From positions 120,689-184,688 of the forward strand of contig JBOGKM010000109.1 in assembly GCA_050747745.1 (NCBI GenBank): a DNA stretch of 64,000 nt, written 5' to 3'. The stretch is from SCQP01 sp050747745 (lineage in GTDB: Bacteria; Acidobacteriota; Terriglobia; Terriglobales; SCQP01). Made by a program: the position numbers and the translations under genes. This document shows positions 8,065 to 16,700 of the stretch, piece after piece. The notes beneath the pieces are model-generated. The model saw nothing but the letters and a program-made list of their open reading frames with translations, was not told the origin of the DNA and did not search any database. The stretch's first letter is position 1, and each line of letters starts with the position of its first letter.

Positions 8065-10801
8065 GCAGGTTGGCGAAGATGCGATAGGCGCCCGGAACGC
8101 CATCGGCGAGCTGGCGGTACAGCGCCACGCCCTCATATATGTAGACGCCCTTGCCATAATCGGCGTAGAGCAGTCCGCCCTTTTGCGGCGGCTGCTGCGG
8201 ATCGTGAGTCTCGATCAGGGCCGTGTAGCGCGGATCCCAGCTCTGCATGAAACCGTGTCCACGTTCCTCGACCCAGCCCTGGAAATCGCGCTCGGTGATG
8301 TGGTTGGGCCAGCTAAACGCGGCGGCCTGCGGCTGCAGAATTTGGACCGGGTCGGTTTCGCCCATGACGGTCTGGCCGTTGCCGTGGAGCGAGTAGGGAT
8401 AGGGTCCGTAATCGTGGTCGTATTCCGAGGTCTGGTACTGGACGATCAGCACGCCGCCATTTTTCACGTATTGGAGCAGCCGCCCGTTGTAGGTGCGCAA
8501 GGCAGGGCGCGCGGCATAGGTGCGGATGCCCAGCACGATAACGTCGTAGGCTTGCAGGTTGCCGGTGGCAATGTCGCTGGCGCTGAGGAAATGCACGTGG
8601 ACGCCCAAATTGGCCAGATCCTGGGCCACGTTGTCGCCGGTTCCCGTGATATAGCCCACCCGCAGGCCAGGGGCGATGGCCACCTTGACGCCGCGCGTTT
8701 TGTACACCGAAGGGAAGTACAGGTCGTAGGGCCGCAGGCCGGCGTAGCCGGCGGTGTGGTAGCCTTCCTCGTACTCGCGGCCGGCGTAGCTGGCTATGGC
8801 GGTGATGCTATAACTCTGAGCCGCGAGGCCGTGCGGGAAAACCGTGAACTGCAGCGGCTGATCCTCGCCGCTGCGCCGCAGGGCGAAGCGGGCGCGGGTG
8901 GGCGTGGCCGTCCAGCCGGCGGGCAGGCGCAGGTGAACATCTCCTGCGGCGGCGCCGGGGACGTTGCTGTGCACATTCACGCTGAGAGTTACGCTGGAAG
9001 CCGACAGCGGAATGATGCCCTGTCGCGGGTTGACGGTCACCGACACCGGCGGTGCCACCACCAGCGGGTTCTCTACCAGACCGCTCGCCGCCGGCCGCTG
9101 GACCGTCTCGACCACCTGGGCCATGGTCAGGGTCACGCCTTGGTAGGCAATTTCGGCCCAGGCGGAGAGCGGATAGGGAGTGGTAGGCAGCGTCATGTAG
9201 CGGGCGTCGTCAATGTTGTAGTAGGGCTGAATGTTGTTGGGGCGGGAATAATACGGCCGCGTGGGCGGTGCATTGCCGGGCACGGACACGGTGAACTGCT
9301 CGGTGGCCGCCGGCGCGGGCGAGGAAACCTTCCAGGCCGGCTGATCCGAGGCGGTACGCAGATACACGGACTGCAGCCGGACGGGAGCACCGGTGGGGTT
9401 GGCGAAATGGGTGTCCACCTGAAACTGCTGCCCGGGAATCACGACCGTGGGGGTGACGGCGGGACCGCCGCGCCCGCCGCGGCCGCGTCCCGCCACGCGG
9501 GCGGTGAACTGCAGTCCCAGCGCCTCGATCATGGCATCGTTAAACTGCGCTACCTTGATGCGCAGCTCGCGTTCCACGTCGTATTTTGCCGCCGCGCTCA
9601 GGTCACCGCTTTGCACCTGATGGATCAGGGTTTCGGTGGCCGCCATGCCGTGCGCCAGCACCGGCGCAATGGTTTGCGGATGGCTGACGCGGAATTCCCG
9701 CATCGCCGTTTCCACGTCGGCATTGATCGCGGCCAGTGAGTCCCGCATTGCGCCGGTGTTCCGGCCACGGGCCAGATCGGCAATGCCCATGAGTGAAATG
9801 TCCACGCCGGCAAACAATGAAGTCGCATGCGCCGGGGTTTTCACTTTGCTGCCGTAGAGATGATAGGGGGCATTGTCGGGCGCGAGATCGGGCACGCCGA
9901 TGCCGCTGAGCTGGGAATGTTGCTGTCCCAGGCCCTGGCGGGCAATTTGCACGTAGGAGGCGCCCAGTACCGGGCTGTAGGTTCCTTCCGGGACGTCAAC
10001 CGAAACCGACGGTTTGCCCTCAATCCAACGGTGGTGCACATAGTCGTAGATGCGGTTGGGCGTGTACACGCCGTTGGCGTAATCGTAGATGCCGCGCGGC
10101 GTGAAGGCATACAGAGGCACGCGGGCGTAGACCTTCAGCGGTTGCCAGGGCAGCAATCCCTGCTGGATCTGGCGGGGGAAGAGGCGCGGATCGGCGGCAT
10201 CGGCAAACACCTCCTGAGTCAATTGGCCGGCGACGCCATGGTTGCCGTGGCCGTCGCTGGGACCACCCACGAAGGTGGAAACCAGCACCAAGGGACGTAC
10301 CGCGCGGACCACCCGCACCACGTCGGCGAGTACGCGCTGACGGCCCCACTTTTGAAAGCTCTGCTGCTTGGTCTTGGAAAACCCGAAATCCACCACGCGC
10401 GTGAAGAACTGCTGCACGCCGTAGTCACGATCCGCGGCGAGTAACTCCTGGGTGCGGACCAGCCCCAGGGCATCATAGAAATCGTTCGACATGAGGTTTT
10501 GGCCGCCCTCGCCGCGGTTGAGCGTCAGCAGCGCGGTGCGCACTCCCTGACCGCGCGATTCATAGGTCAGCAGGCCGCCGTCTTCATCGTCCGGGTGCGC
10601 CTCGATCATCAGCAGGCTGGCGCGCGTATGCAGTTTCTCCAGGCTCTGCCATACCGCCGCGGCGCCGCGATCCATTTCCAACTGCCGTGCCGCTACCTGG
10701 GGGGCGATGGCGATCGCGCGCGGCGGCGGCGCCTGCGCGCCCGCCGCGGTCGCCCATGTCAGCAATCCGGCCACCACCACCGCGCCTGCCCTCATGCTCA
10801 T
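8036..10801 (-). CDS. Exported PIG-L family deacetylase with C-terminal Ig-like and ThuA/GATase-like regions
   Basis: A 921-aa protein with a signal peptide (AGAVVVAGLLTWATAAGAQA). The N-terminal 250 residues form a PIG-L/LmbE domain with the zinc motif AHPDDE and a GHGNHG segment holding a second set of ligands. This fold removes N-acetyl groups from sugars. The middle contains beta-rich, Ig-like sequence (SVTLSVNVHSNVPGAA). The C-terminal 250 residues (YDVIVLGIRTYAARPAL, KNGGVLIVQYQ) look like a ThuA or glutamine-amidotransferase-type fold. The substrate is unknown; an exported polysaccharide or glycopeptide is plausible. It is divergent from bshA with a gap of 40 bases, but its export makes a direct role in bacillithiol synthesis unlikely. 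Confidence 0.88.
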   Translation of the reverse strand: MSMRAGAVVVAGLLTWATAAGAQAPPPRAIAIAPQVAARQLEMDRGAAAVWQSLEKLHTRASLLMIEAHPDDEDGGLLTYESRGQGVRTALLTLNRGEGGQNLMSNDFYDALGLVRTQELLAADRDYGVQQFFTRVVDFGFSKTKQQSFQKWGRQRVLADVVRVVRAVRPLVLVSTFVGGPSDGHGNHGVAGQLTQEVFADAADPRLFPRQIQQGLLPWQPLKVYARVPLYAFTPRGIYDYANGVYTPNRIYDYVHHRWIEGKPSVSVDVPEGTYSPVLGASYVQIARQGLGQQHSQLSGIGVPDLAPDNAPYHLYGSKVKTPAHATSLFAGVDISLMGIADLARGRNTGAMRDSLAAINADVETAMREFRVSHPQTIAPVLAHGMAATETLIHQVQSGDLSAAAKYDVERELRIKVAQFNDAMIEALGLQFTARVAGRGRGGRGGPAVTPTVVIPGQQFQVDTHFANPTGAPVRLQSVYLRTASDQPAWKVSSPAPAATEQFTVSVPGNAPPTRPYYSRPNNIQPYYNIDDARYMTLPTTPYPLSAWAEIAYQGVTLTMAQVVETVQRPAASGLVENPLVVAPPVSVTVNPRQGIIPLSASSVTLSVNVHSNVPGAAAGDVHLRLPAGWTATPTRARFALRRSGEDQPLQFTVFPHGLAAQSYSITAIASYAGREYEEGYHTAGYAGLRPYDLYFPSVYKTRGVKVAIAPGLRVGYITGTGDNVAQDLANLGVHVHFLSASDIATGNLQAYDVIVLGIRTYAARPALRTYNGRLLQYVKNGGVLIVQYQTSEYDHDYGPYPYSLHGNGQTVMGETDPVQILQPQAAAFSWPNHITERDFQGWVEERGHGFMQSWDPRYTALIETHDPQQPPQKGGLLYADYGKGVYIYEGVALYRQLADGVPGAYRIFANLLSLPRRNGH

Positions 10802-10841
10802 GCTTGGACTCCTGGGAAACAGTTCATCGTAGCAGAATGCG

Positions 10842-11975
10842 ATGCCGCGCTATCCTGAAAGGGTGAGGATCGGCATTACCTGCTACCCCACCTACGGCGG
10901 CAGTGGCATCGTGGCCACCGAGCTGGGTATGGAGTTGGCGCTGCGCGGTCATGAGGTGCATTTCATCACCCATGCCAATCCCATCCGTCTCGATCCCGGC
11001 ACGCCGCGGGTGCATTATCACGAGGTCGAGGTTTCCACCTATCCTTTGTTTCAGTACCCGCCCTATGCGCTCGCTCTGGCTTCGCGCATGGCGGAAGTGG
11101 CGGCCTGTTACCACCTCGATCTGCTGCACGTCCATTACGCCATTCCTCACTCGATTGCGGCCTTGCTGGCTCAGCAGATGAGCGCTGCGCGGCGGCGCCT
11201 GCCGTTCATCACCACCCTGCACGGCACCGATATCACGCTGGTGGGCGCCGACCGCTCCTATTTCCCCATCACGAAGTTTTCCATCGAGCGCTCCGACGGC
11301 ATTACCGCCATCAGTGAGTACCTGCGCCAGCGCACGGAGGAAGTTTTTGGCGTGACGCAGCCGATTCAGGTGATCCCCAACTTTGTCAATTGCGATCTCT
11401 ATCGCCCCGATCCCGCCCGCCGCCGTAGCCGCCCCACGCTGCTGCACGTGTCCAATTTCAGACCGGTGAAGCGCACGCTGGACTGCATCCGCATCCTGCA
11501 CGCCGTGCGCCAGTCGGTGGACGCCGAGCTGCTGATGGCCGGCGATGGCCCCGATCGCGGCCCGGCGGAAATGCTGGCGCTTGAGCTGGGCGTGGATGCC
11601 CAGGTGAGCTTTCTGGGCAAGCAGGATCATATGGAACGCCTGATTCCGGAAACCCACGTGCTGCTGCTGCCCAGCGAGCTGGAATCGTTTGGTCTGGCGG
11701 CACTGGAGGCGATGGCGTGTGGCGTCCCGCCGGTAGCCACCCAAACCGGCGGGATCGGTGAGTTGGTGACCAACGGCCACGATGGTTTTCTCGAACCGGT
11801 GGGCGACATTGCCGCTCACGCCGCTCGCGTCGTCGCCTTGCTGCAAGACTTCAGCCTGCATGCGGGCATGGCGCAAGCTGCACGCCGCACCGCGGTGGAG
11901 CGGTTCAACGCTGCCGGCATCATCCCGCTCTACGAGCGCTTTTACCAGGAAGTTTGCGAGGCGGTCCCGGCGTGA
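10842..11975 (+). CDS. bshA: N-acetyl-alpha-D-glucosaminyl L-malate synthase
   Basis: First enzyme of bacillithiol synthesis: a GT4 retaining glycosyltransferase joining GlcNAc from UDP-GlcNAc to L-malate. The protein is 377 aa. Family signatures are CYPTYGGSGIVATELG near the N-terminus, HVHYAIPHS, TTLHGTDITLVG, the HVSNFRPVKR nucleotide-sugar region, and ELESFGLAALEAMACGVP with the EX7E catalytic pair. ATG 10842 is used; a GTG at 10863, next to the first beta strand and preceded by GAAAGG, is an alternative start. The stop overlaps the start of bshB1. Confidence 0.95.
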   Translation: MPRYPERVRIGITCYPTYGGSGIVATELGMELALRGHEVHFITHANPIRLDPGTPRVHYHEVEVSTYPLFQYPPYALALASRMAEVAACYHLDLLHVHYAIPHSIAALLAQQMSAARRRLPFITTLHGTDITLVGADRSYFPITKFSIERSDGITAISEYLRQRTEEVFGVTQPIQVIPNFVNCDLYRPDPARRRSRPTLLHVSNFRPVKRTLDCIRILHAVRQSVDAELLMAGDGPDRGPAEMLALELGVDAQVSFLGKQDHMERLIPETHVLLLPSELESFGLAALEAMACGVPPVATQTGGIGELVTNGHDGFLEPVGDIAAHAARVVALLQDFSLHAGMAQAARRTAVERFNAAGIIPLYERFYQEVCEAVPA

Positions 11976-12664
11976 AGCTGCTGGCGGTGGGGCCGCATCC
12001 GGACGACATCGAATTCGGCTGTGCGCCGCTGCTGCTGCGCGAAGCCGCTGCCGGGACGGCGCTGGCGCTGCTGGTGCTCTCGCGCGGCGAGGCGGGCACC
12101 GCGGGCACGCCCGAACAGCGCGAGCAGGAAGCGCGCGCGGCCGCCGCCCTGCTGGGCGCGGAGATCGAATTTCTGGATTTTCTCGGCGATTGCAAGCTCG
12201 ACGCTTCCCCCGCCAACGCCATCCGCTTGGCGGGAGAAATCCGCCGCATCCGCCCGGATATCGTGCTGGCTCCCAACCCGGCCGAAAATCAGCATCCCGA
12301 TCACGCCGCCGCCGGTGCGCTGGTGCGCGACGCCTGCCGCCTGGCCCGCTACGCCGGTCTGCTCGATCTGCGCGCCCAGCCGCCGCATAAAATCGCTCAC
12401 CTTTACTTCTACGACATCACCCAGCATGGCCAGCGCGCTCCCGACATTGTGGTGGACGTCAGCGATCTGCTCGAACGCTGGGAGGCGATCATGCGCTGTC
12501 ATGCGAGCCAGGTGCAGAGCAAGGGCTACGTCGAACTGCAGAAAACTGCCGCCCATCTGCTGGGCCTGACCATTGGCGTGGACTACGCCTGCGGCGTGTA
12601 TGTCAACGAACCGGTGCGAGTCGAGCGCCTTTCGGCTTTGCCCCTTTCCGCCCGCAACTACTGA
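11972..12664 (+). CDS. bshB1: Bacillithiol biosynthesis deacetylase BshB1
   Basis: Removes the acetyl group from GlcNAc-malate, the product of BshA. A 230-aa PIG-L fold protein with GPHPDDIEFGC at the N-terminus (zinc ligands His, Asp), SRGEAGT, and PNPAENQHPDHAAAG carrying the HPDH ligand. The MRCHASQVQSKGY stretch is typical of BshB1. The start is GTG 11972, overlapping the bshA stop as GTGA and placing the first strand (VKLLAVGPHPDD) at the N-terminus. A bshC homologue is not in the window. Confidence 0.93.
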   Translation: MKLLAVGPHPDDIEFGCAPLLLREAAAGTALALLVLSRGEAGTAGTPEQREQEARAAAALLGAEIEFLDFLGDCKLDASPANAIRLAGEIRRIRPDIVLAPNPAENQHPDHAAAGALVRDACRLARYAGLLDLRAQPPHKIAHLYFYDITQHGQRAPDIVVDVSDLLERWEAIMRCHASQVQSKGYVELQKTAAHLLGLTIGVDYACGVYVNEPVRVERLSALPLSARNY

Positions 12665-12666
12665 CC

Positions 12667-13152
12667 GTGCCCGCACCGGCCAGCGACGAGCAGTGGATGC
12701 GGCAGGCTATCGCGCAGGCGCGTGCCGGCATTGCCGCCGGCCAGTCGCCCTTCGGCTGCGTCATTGTCCAAGCCGATACGCTGCTGGCCGCCGGTCACAA
12801 TCAGGTCTGGGCCAGCGGCGATCCGACTGCTCATGCCGAGGTCTGCGCAATCCGCACTGCCGCCGCCACGGGTCGTGGGGCGGCATTGCCCTCCGGTTGC
12901 TGCCTGTACAGCACCTGTGAACCCTGCCCCATGTGCATGGCCGCGATTCATTGGGCGCGCGTCGAGCGCGTGGTGTATGGCGCCGCAATTGCCGACGCTG
13001 CCGCTGCCGGATTTCACGAACTGCAGCTATCCGCCGCCGAGCTGGTGCGCCTGGGCGGCAGCCCCGTGCGCCTGGAAGCAGGATGCCTGGCTGCGGAATG
13101 CCGCGCCCTGTTTGCCGAGTGGAAGGCAGCCGGTCGCGCCCGCGCCTATTAG
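12667..13152 (+). CDS. Nucleoside/nucleobase deaminase, CMP/dCMP family
   Basis: A 161-aa zinc deaminase with the THE paired motifs HAEVCAI (His ligand plus catalytic Glu) and CEPCPMC (two Cys ligands). Its pattern is closest to guanine deaminase and TadA-like enzymes (SPFGCVIV, ARVERVVYG). It starts at GTG 12667, two bases after the bshB1 stop, so it is probably the third gene of that operon. Substrate choice between guanine, cytosine and tRNA adenosine cannot be settled from these motifs. Confidence 0.85.
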   Translation: MPAPASDEQWMRQAIAQARAGIAAGQSPFGCVIVQADTLLAAGHNQVWASGDPTAHAEVCAIRTAAATGRGAALPSGCCLYSTCEPCPMCMAAIHWARVERVVYGAAIADAAAAGFHELQLSAAELVRLGGSPVRLEAGCLAAECRALFAEWKAAGRARAY

Positions 13153-13189
13153 TCAGAGCGGCACCAAAGTAGCTAGAGCGAGCGCCAGG

Positions 13190-13206
13190 GACCGGCGGCG
13201 CCGGTC
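13190..13206. repeat. Perfect inverted repeat between convergent genes
   Basis: GACCGGC, loop GGC, GCCGGTC lies in the 147-base gap between the deaminase and the convergent ankyrin gene. It could be a bidirectional transcription stop, but there is no T run on either side. I see nothing else in this gap. Confidence 0.35.
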
Positions 13207-13299
13207 GCGTCTCGCACGCCCGAGGCCGTCAAATTGTTCCTGACGCGACACCGCCGGCGCGCCAGGCTCAGCCAAGCCGTGGCCGACGAGATCTGCGGG

Positions 13300-14409
13300 C
13301 TACCGGCGCGGCCGGATCTGCGGCGCCGATGCAGCCTTCGCTGCCGCGGTCAGGCGCCGCACCATTCCTGGGTCGTTCATCCCCCTGGCCCAGTCGAGCG
13401 CGGTGTGGCCGAAATTGTCGCGCAAACTGGGCAGCGCACCGAGCTGCAGCATGTTCTCGACGTTGCAGGCGGAGCCGCCCGAGGCGGCCGCGATCAGGGG
13501 TGTCAGTATCCACCTTGTGGAATAACCGGGGTTCTGGGCCGAGGCATTGGGATCGGCTCCGGCGGCCACCAACGCGCGCAGCACCGCGCGGTTGTCAAAA
13601 GCGTCGGCGGCGCCGAAGACGAGAGCCTGGTTGAGTTTGTCGGTATCGTAGTGCGCGCCGTTAAGCAGCTTGAGTACGCCGGCCAGGTCCTCCCTCCCCG
13701 CCTGCGCCGCTAGCGGTGGGAGCCGCGCGATTTCACTCGCGAAAAAGCCCGGAGCAGGGGGCTCCAGCCAAGGACGGCCGGCAAAGGTAACCTCCGTTTC
13801 GACCGTTTTCCCGTTGAGATTGACCTCCGGCCCGTCAACCGAGAACGGCCCGTCCGGGTACCCGGCGGCGCGGTGGATCGCGAGCTCGCGCAGCCGCTTG
13901 TCGAGCCCGGAAGCCACGATCTCCTGCAAATGCCGCGGACTCAGGATCTCGGGGTCGGGGCCGTCGTATTCCCAGAAGTAGAGCACGTCCGTCACCTGCG
14001 GTTTTGTGTCCCCACCGTAGTGAACCACCTTCCGTAGTACCACGGTCGCACGCGCGACCCCTAAGCGGCGCATCTCCTCCATGTATGGCTTGTCCTTGGC
14101 CCCGAGGCCCACCCTCCAGCCTGAAACCCACGTACACGCTGGCAGGTGGACTAACATCGACCTAAGTTCGCCGATCGTCGGGGGACCTGCCGGGGGCTGT
14201 TGGGCCGCCGCCGCGCCCCCCAACAGAGGCAAACAGCCTGCGGCGGTCACGAGCAGCGCATTCAAGCATCCCGCGGCGGCCCTTGAGCGCCAACGCCGGC
14301 AGTGTCGTCGCAGTGCTGCCGTATCTGACAAAGTCGGCCGCCAATGCCAGAGGTGAGCCGCTTGGCGGCCAATACGCTGTCTCAGTTGTGCTTTTCGCCC
14401 ATGGGTCAA
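13300..14409 (-). CDS. Exported ankyrin-repeat protein
   Basis: The longest frame is 369 aa. A hydrophobic segment (LNALLVTAAGCLPLLGGAAAA, then QQPPAGPP) looks like a signal peptide about 45 residues in, so the true start is probably inside the frame, for example TTG near 14256. The first 250 bases otherwise overlap the upstream RHS gene. The middle (about 80-240) is unrecognised. The C-terminal third holds two to three ankyrin-like repeats: FDNRAVLRALVAAGADPNA, LTPLIAAASGGSACNVENM and NFGHTALDWARGMNDPGMV. The function is unknown. Its position just behind an RHS tip makes an interaction with that protein possible, but a predicted export signal argues against a simple cytoplasmic immunity protein. 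Confidence 0.7.
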   Translation of the reverse strand: MTHGRKAQLRQRIGRQAAHLWHWRPTLSDTAALRRHCRRWRSRAAAGCLNALLVTAAGCLPLLGGAAAAQQPPAGPPTIGELRSMLVHLPACTWVSGWRVGLGAKDKPYMEEMRRLGVARATVVLRKVVHYGGDTKPQVTDVLYFWEYDGPDPEILSPRHLQEIVASGLDKRLRELAIHRAAGYPDGPFSVDGPEVNLNGKTVETEVTFAGRPWLEPPAPGFFASEIARLPPLAAQAGREDLAGVLKLLNGAHYDTDKLNQALVFGAADAFDNRAVLRALVAAGADPNASAQNPGYSTRWILTPLIAAASGGSACNVENMLQLGALPSLRDNFGHTALDWARGMNDPGMVRRLTAAAKAASAPQIRPRR

Positions 14410-16336
14410 TCACTCCGAGGGGGATCAGACCGCCGCTGTCGTACCAGAGCAGCCAGCCCGACGGTTCACATCCTTCGGAGCCGCAGGACCAGGTTTCCGA
14501 GTAGCGCCAGCCTCCAGCGAAACCGCCCCCGCCGGCGCCGCCCCCAGAATGCGACGCGGCGGGCGGCCTGAGCTTCATCTGGATGCAATCGTCGTAGAGC
14601 GCGTCGGCTTCGGCCGGGCTCAGTTTTGAGAAGCCAGTCGGCAGTGCCCCGGTCCAATCGTTGTAGACGTCGTTGCGCGCCTGAATATCGCCGAGCTGCA
14701 CGCTGTCGATGCTCATCAATTGTTCGTTGAACTGCGTGAAAGGCAGATCGTCAGTGCCGGTAATCTCGTGGACCAGCTCGTGCGCCGCGTCAGTTCCCGC
14801 AACGGTGTCGGCCGCTCCTGGGCGGGCTCCCAGGCCGGCATAGTAGGCTGCGTTAGTCATGAACACCCAGCCATCCGCCCCGCCCTGATACGCCTCGCCC
14901 TGTACGAGCGAGACCCCGCTGGTGCCCGAAAATTTCTCGGCGAAAAGGTTTAGCGTGTAGGCCGCGCCCGAGCTAACGAAATCGATCTGCGTGTCGTTGC
15001 CGGCCGAGGTTGGCGTGGCGGCATATATCGAGTTCACTCTGTTCTCGATGGCCGTCAGGTCACCTGCTGTCGCGGACGAGTAGTTGAGGAGGTTCACGGC
15101 AAGCGTGCAAGTGTCGGCGGAGCCAGTTGCGTCGCGCGTCCCGAGCGGGTCGCATCCGTAGGCGTAGCGGTTCCAGCTTTGCGGGTCCTCCGGGTCCACC
15201 GCGGCGAGTCCGGACGGGTCGGGCGTCCACCAGCGGCCCTGCGTGGGGCTGTACTCGCGGGCGAGGAAGCCGTACTGGCCGTTGCCGTCACTCGAGGGAG
15301 CGCTGCCGTTGGCGATGTCCTGCTTCATCCCGGTGAAGCTGCGGTCCTGCGTGCCCGCCTCCAGCAGCGGCTCGCCGTAGGGAGCGAAGGCCGCTTCCGA
15401 GTACAGCGCGCCCGCCTGGGTCGTCGCCAGAGGCGAGCTGCCCAGCCGGTCGGCGTGCCGGTAGTACGCCAACCCCGCGCCGTTGAACACCGCCTCCGCG
15501 CCGCCCGGCAGCGAAATATCCGCCCGTACCAGCGTCTGCCCGTCCATGACTGCGATCTTACTCCCGCCCGCGCCGTAGACAAACTCCTGTCCGCCGGCCT
15601 CCACCGCGCGGTCCATGGCATCGTAAACCACTGCAGCGCCAAGGAACGATGTCGGGCGGCCCTCGGCGTCGAAGGTGTTCGTGGCGCCCGAGACCGGGTC
15701 CGTCGTGGTGTCGCCGTCGCTGTTGTAGGTCGCGCTCTCGTCTTCGTTGTACAGGTTGTAGGCGGGGCAGAAGTTCGTGCCCGACGTCGCGGTCTTACAG
15801 ACGTTCCCGAAGGGATCGAAGGTGAACGTCTGCGTCGAAGCCGCGCCGCAGTTCGCCGCGCTCAGCCGCCCCATGTCGTCGTGGCCGTAGGTGCATCCGA
15901 AGTTATTGTCGGCGGTGCCGGGGATGCTGTCGGCGACGCTGAAGCTGCCCACCTCGCCGTTCGTCAGCCAGTCGTAAGCGCCGGAGTCAGCGTAGCCGTC
16001 CACAGCGTACGAGTAGGACGTCATGCGGCCCGTGCCGGAGGCATACGCGTAGCTGTCGGTGTCGGTGTGGCTGTCGGTCGAGGCGTAGGTCATCGTCTGC
16101 AGGCCGAGCGGGGCGTGGACGGCGGAGTTCACCAGACCGCCGGAGGCATCGCTGACCTGGCCCGGGCGGCCCTCGCCGTCAAGCTCGTAGTACACCGCGC
16201 CGGGCAGCAGGTTGCCGCCGCTGTTGTTGAGAATTTGCAGCGTCTCAAGCGCGCCGTTGAAGAAATGCGCCGCCTCCACCTGGTACCACCCCCCGGAATC
16301 CGGTGTCGCCTCGCCGCTGAAGTCCGCCCGGCCCAT
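14162..16336 (-). CDS. RHS-repeat protein, N-terminally truncated, with C-terminal HExxH domain
   Basis: The 724-aa frame opens after an in-frame TGA at about 16374, in the middle of family-like sequence (TVTTGVAYDKMGR), so the 5' part of the gene is missing. YD-type repeats follow (YDAMDRAV, FDAEGRPTSFL, TFTFDPFGNV). Then comes the RHS core end (YGFLAREYSPTQGRWWTPDPSG, PQSWNRYAYGCDPLG). After the core a variable tip of about 280 residues begins. It contains DAAHELVHEITG near residue 518, an HExxH zinc-peptidase motif, and later a Gly-rich linker. The last 80 or so residues overlap the ankyrin frame and may not be genuine. In complete systems such tips are toxins or processed surface domains; without its N-terminus this copy may be silent. 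Confidence 0.75.
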   Translation of the reverse strand: MGRADFSGEATPDSGGWYQVEAAHFFNGALETLQILNNSGGNLLPGAVYYELDGEGRPGQVSDASGGLVNSAVHAPLGLQTMTYASTDSHTDTDSYAYASGTGRMTSYSYAVDGYADSGAYDWLTNGEVGSFSVADSIPGTADNNFGCTYGHDDMGRLSAANCGAASTQTFTFDPFGNVCKTATSGTNFCPAYNLYNEDESATYNSDGDTTTDPVSGATNTFDAEGRPTSFLGAAVVYDAMDRAVEAGGQEFVYGAGGSKIAVMDGQTLVRADISLPGGAEAVFNGAGLAYYRHADRLGSSPLATTQAGALYSEAAFAPYGEPLLEAGTQDRSFTGMKQDIANGSAPSSDGNGQYGFLAREYSPTQGRWWTPDPSGLAAVDPEDPQSWNRYAYGCDPLGTRDATGSADTCTLAVNLLNYSSATAGDLTAIENRVNSIYAATPTSAGNDTQIDFVSSGAAYTLNLFAEKFSGTSGVSLVQGEAYQGGADGWVFMTNAAYYAGLGARPGAADTVAGTDAAHELVHEITGTDDLPFTQFNEQLMSIDSVQLGDIQARNDVYNDWTGALPTGFSKLSPAEADALYDDCIQMKLRPPAASHSGGGAGGGGFAGGWRYSETWSCGSEGCEPSGWLLWYDSGGLIPLGVIDPWAKSTTETAYWPPSGSPLALAADFVRYGSTATTLPALALKGRRGMLECAARDRRRLFASVGGRGGGPTAPGRSPDDRRT

Positions 16337-16371
16337 CTTGTCATAAGCAACGCCGGTTGTGACCGTTCACT

Positions 16372-16700
16372 CACGCGGTCTTCTTCAACTCGGGCAACAC
16401 CGCCAGCTTCAGGGATCAGTCCTAATCGAGTCGACGCCAACTTCCAAAGCGCCTTTGCCGAGAGCACTCGTGATGCAGGGATTGTGGTACCAGGGCGTCG
16501 CGTTACTTGGGGCGGCGGCCAGGATCTGCGCTGCGCCCTGCGCCTCCAGCACCGCGCTCATGCCCACCTGGTCGCGGTCCGGCAGCCCCAACTCGCCGGT
16601 CACGTCGTCCCCGCAAAGCGGCTCCCCCGTCGGATTAACATAGCACCAGCCGTCGCCGCCCGGGTTGTGCTCAATCTGCAGGGGCAGCAGACCACTGCCC
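16372..16700 (-). pseudogene. Orphan RHS/polymorphic-toxin tail fragment
   Basis: Minus-strand coding sequence without a start. PLQIEHNPGGDGWCYVNPT, CGDDVTGELGLPDRDQVG and NPCITSALGKGALEVGVDS are in one frame, and GLIPEAGGVARVEE continues in another, so a frameshift lies near 16425. The combined text resembles the tail seen after RHS cores in acidobacterial proteins, cut off abruptly at VARVEE, where the sequence joins the truncated RHS gene. At the other end it is fused to the 3' end of the unknown exported protein gene, whose last 20 or so codons read through it in a third frame. Confidence 0.5.

Noticed and set aside
7922..9739. A 605-codon open frame on the plus strand opposite the PIG-L gene
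   Set aside because: Antisense to a gene with clear zinc motifs and signal peptide; no recognisable domain of its own.
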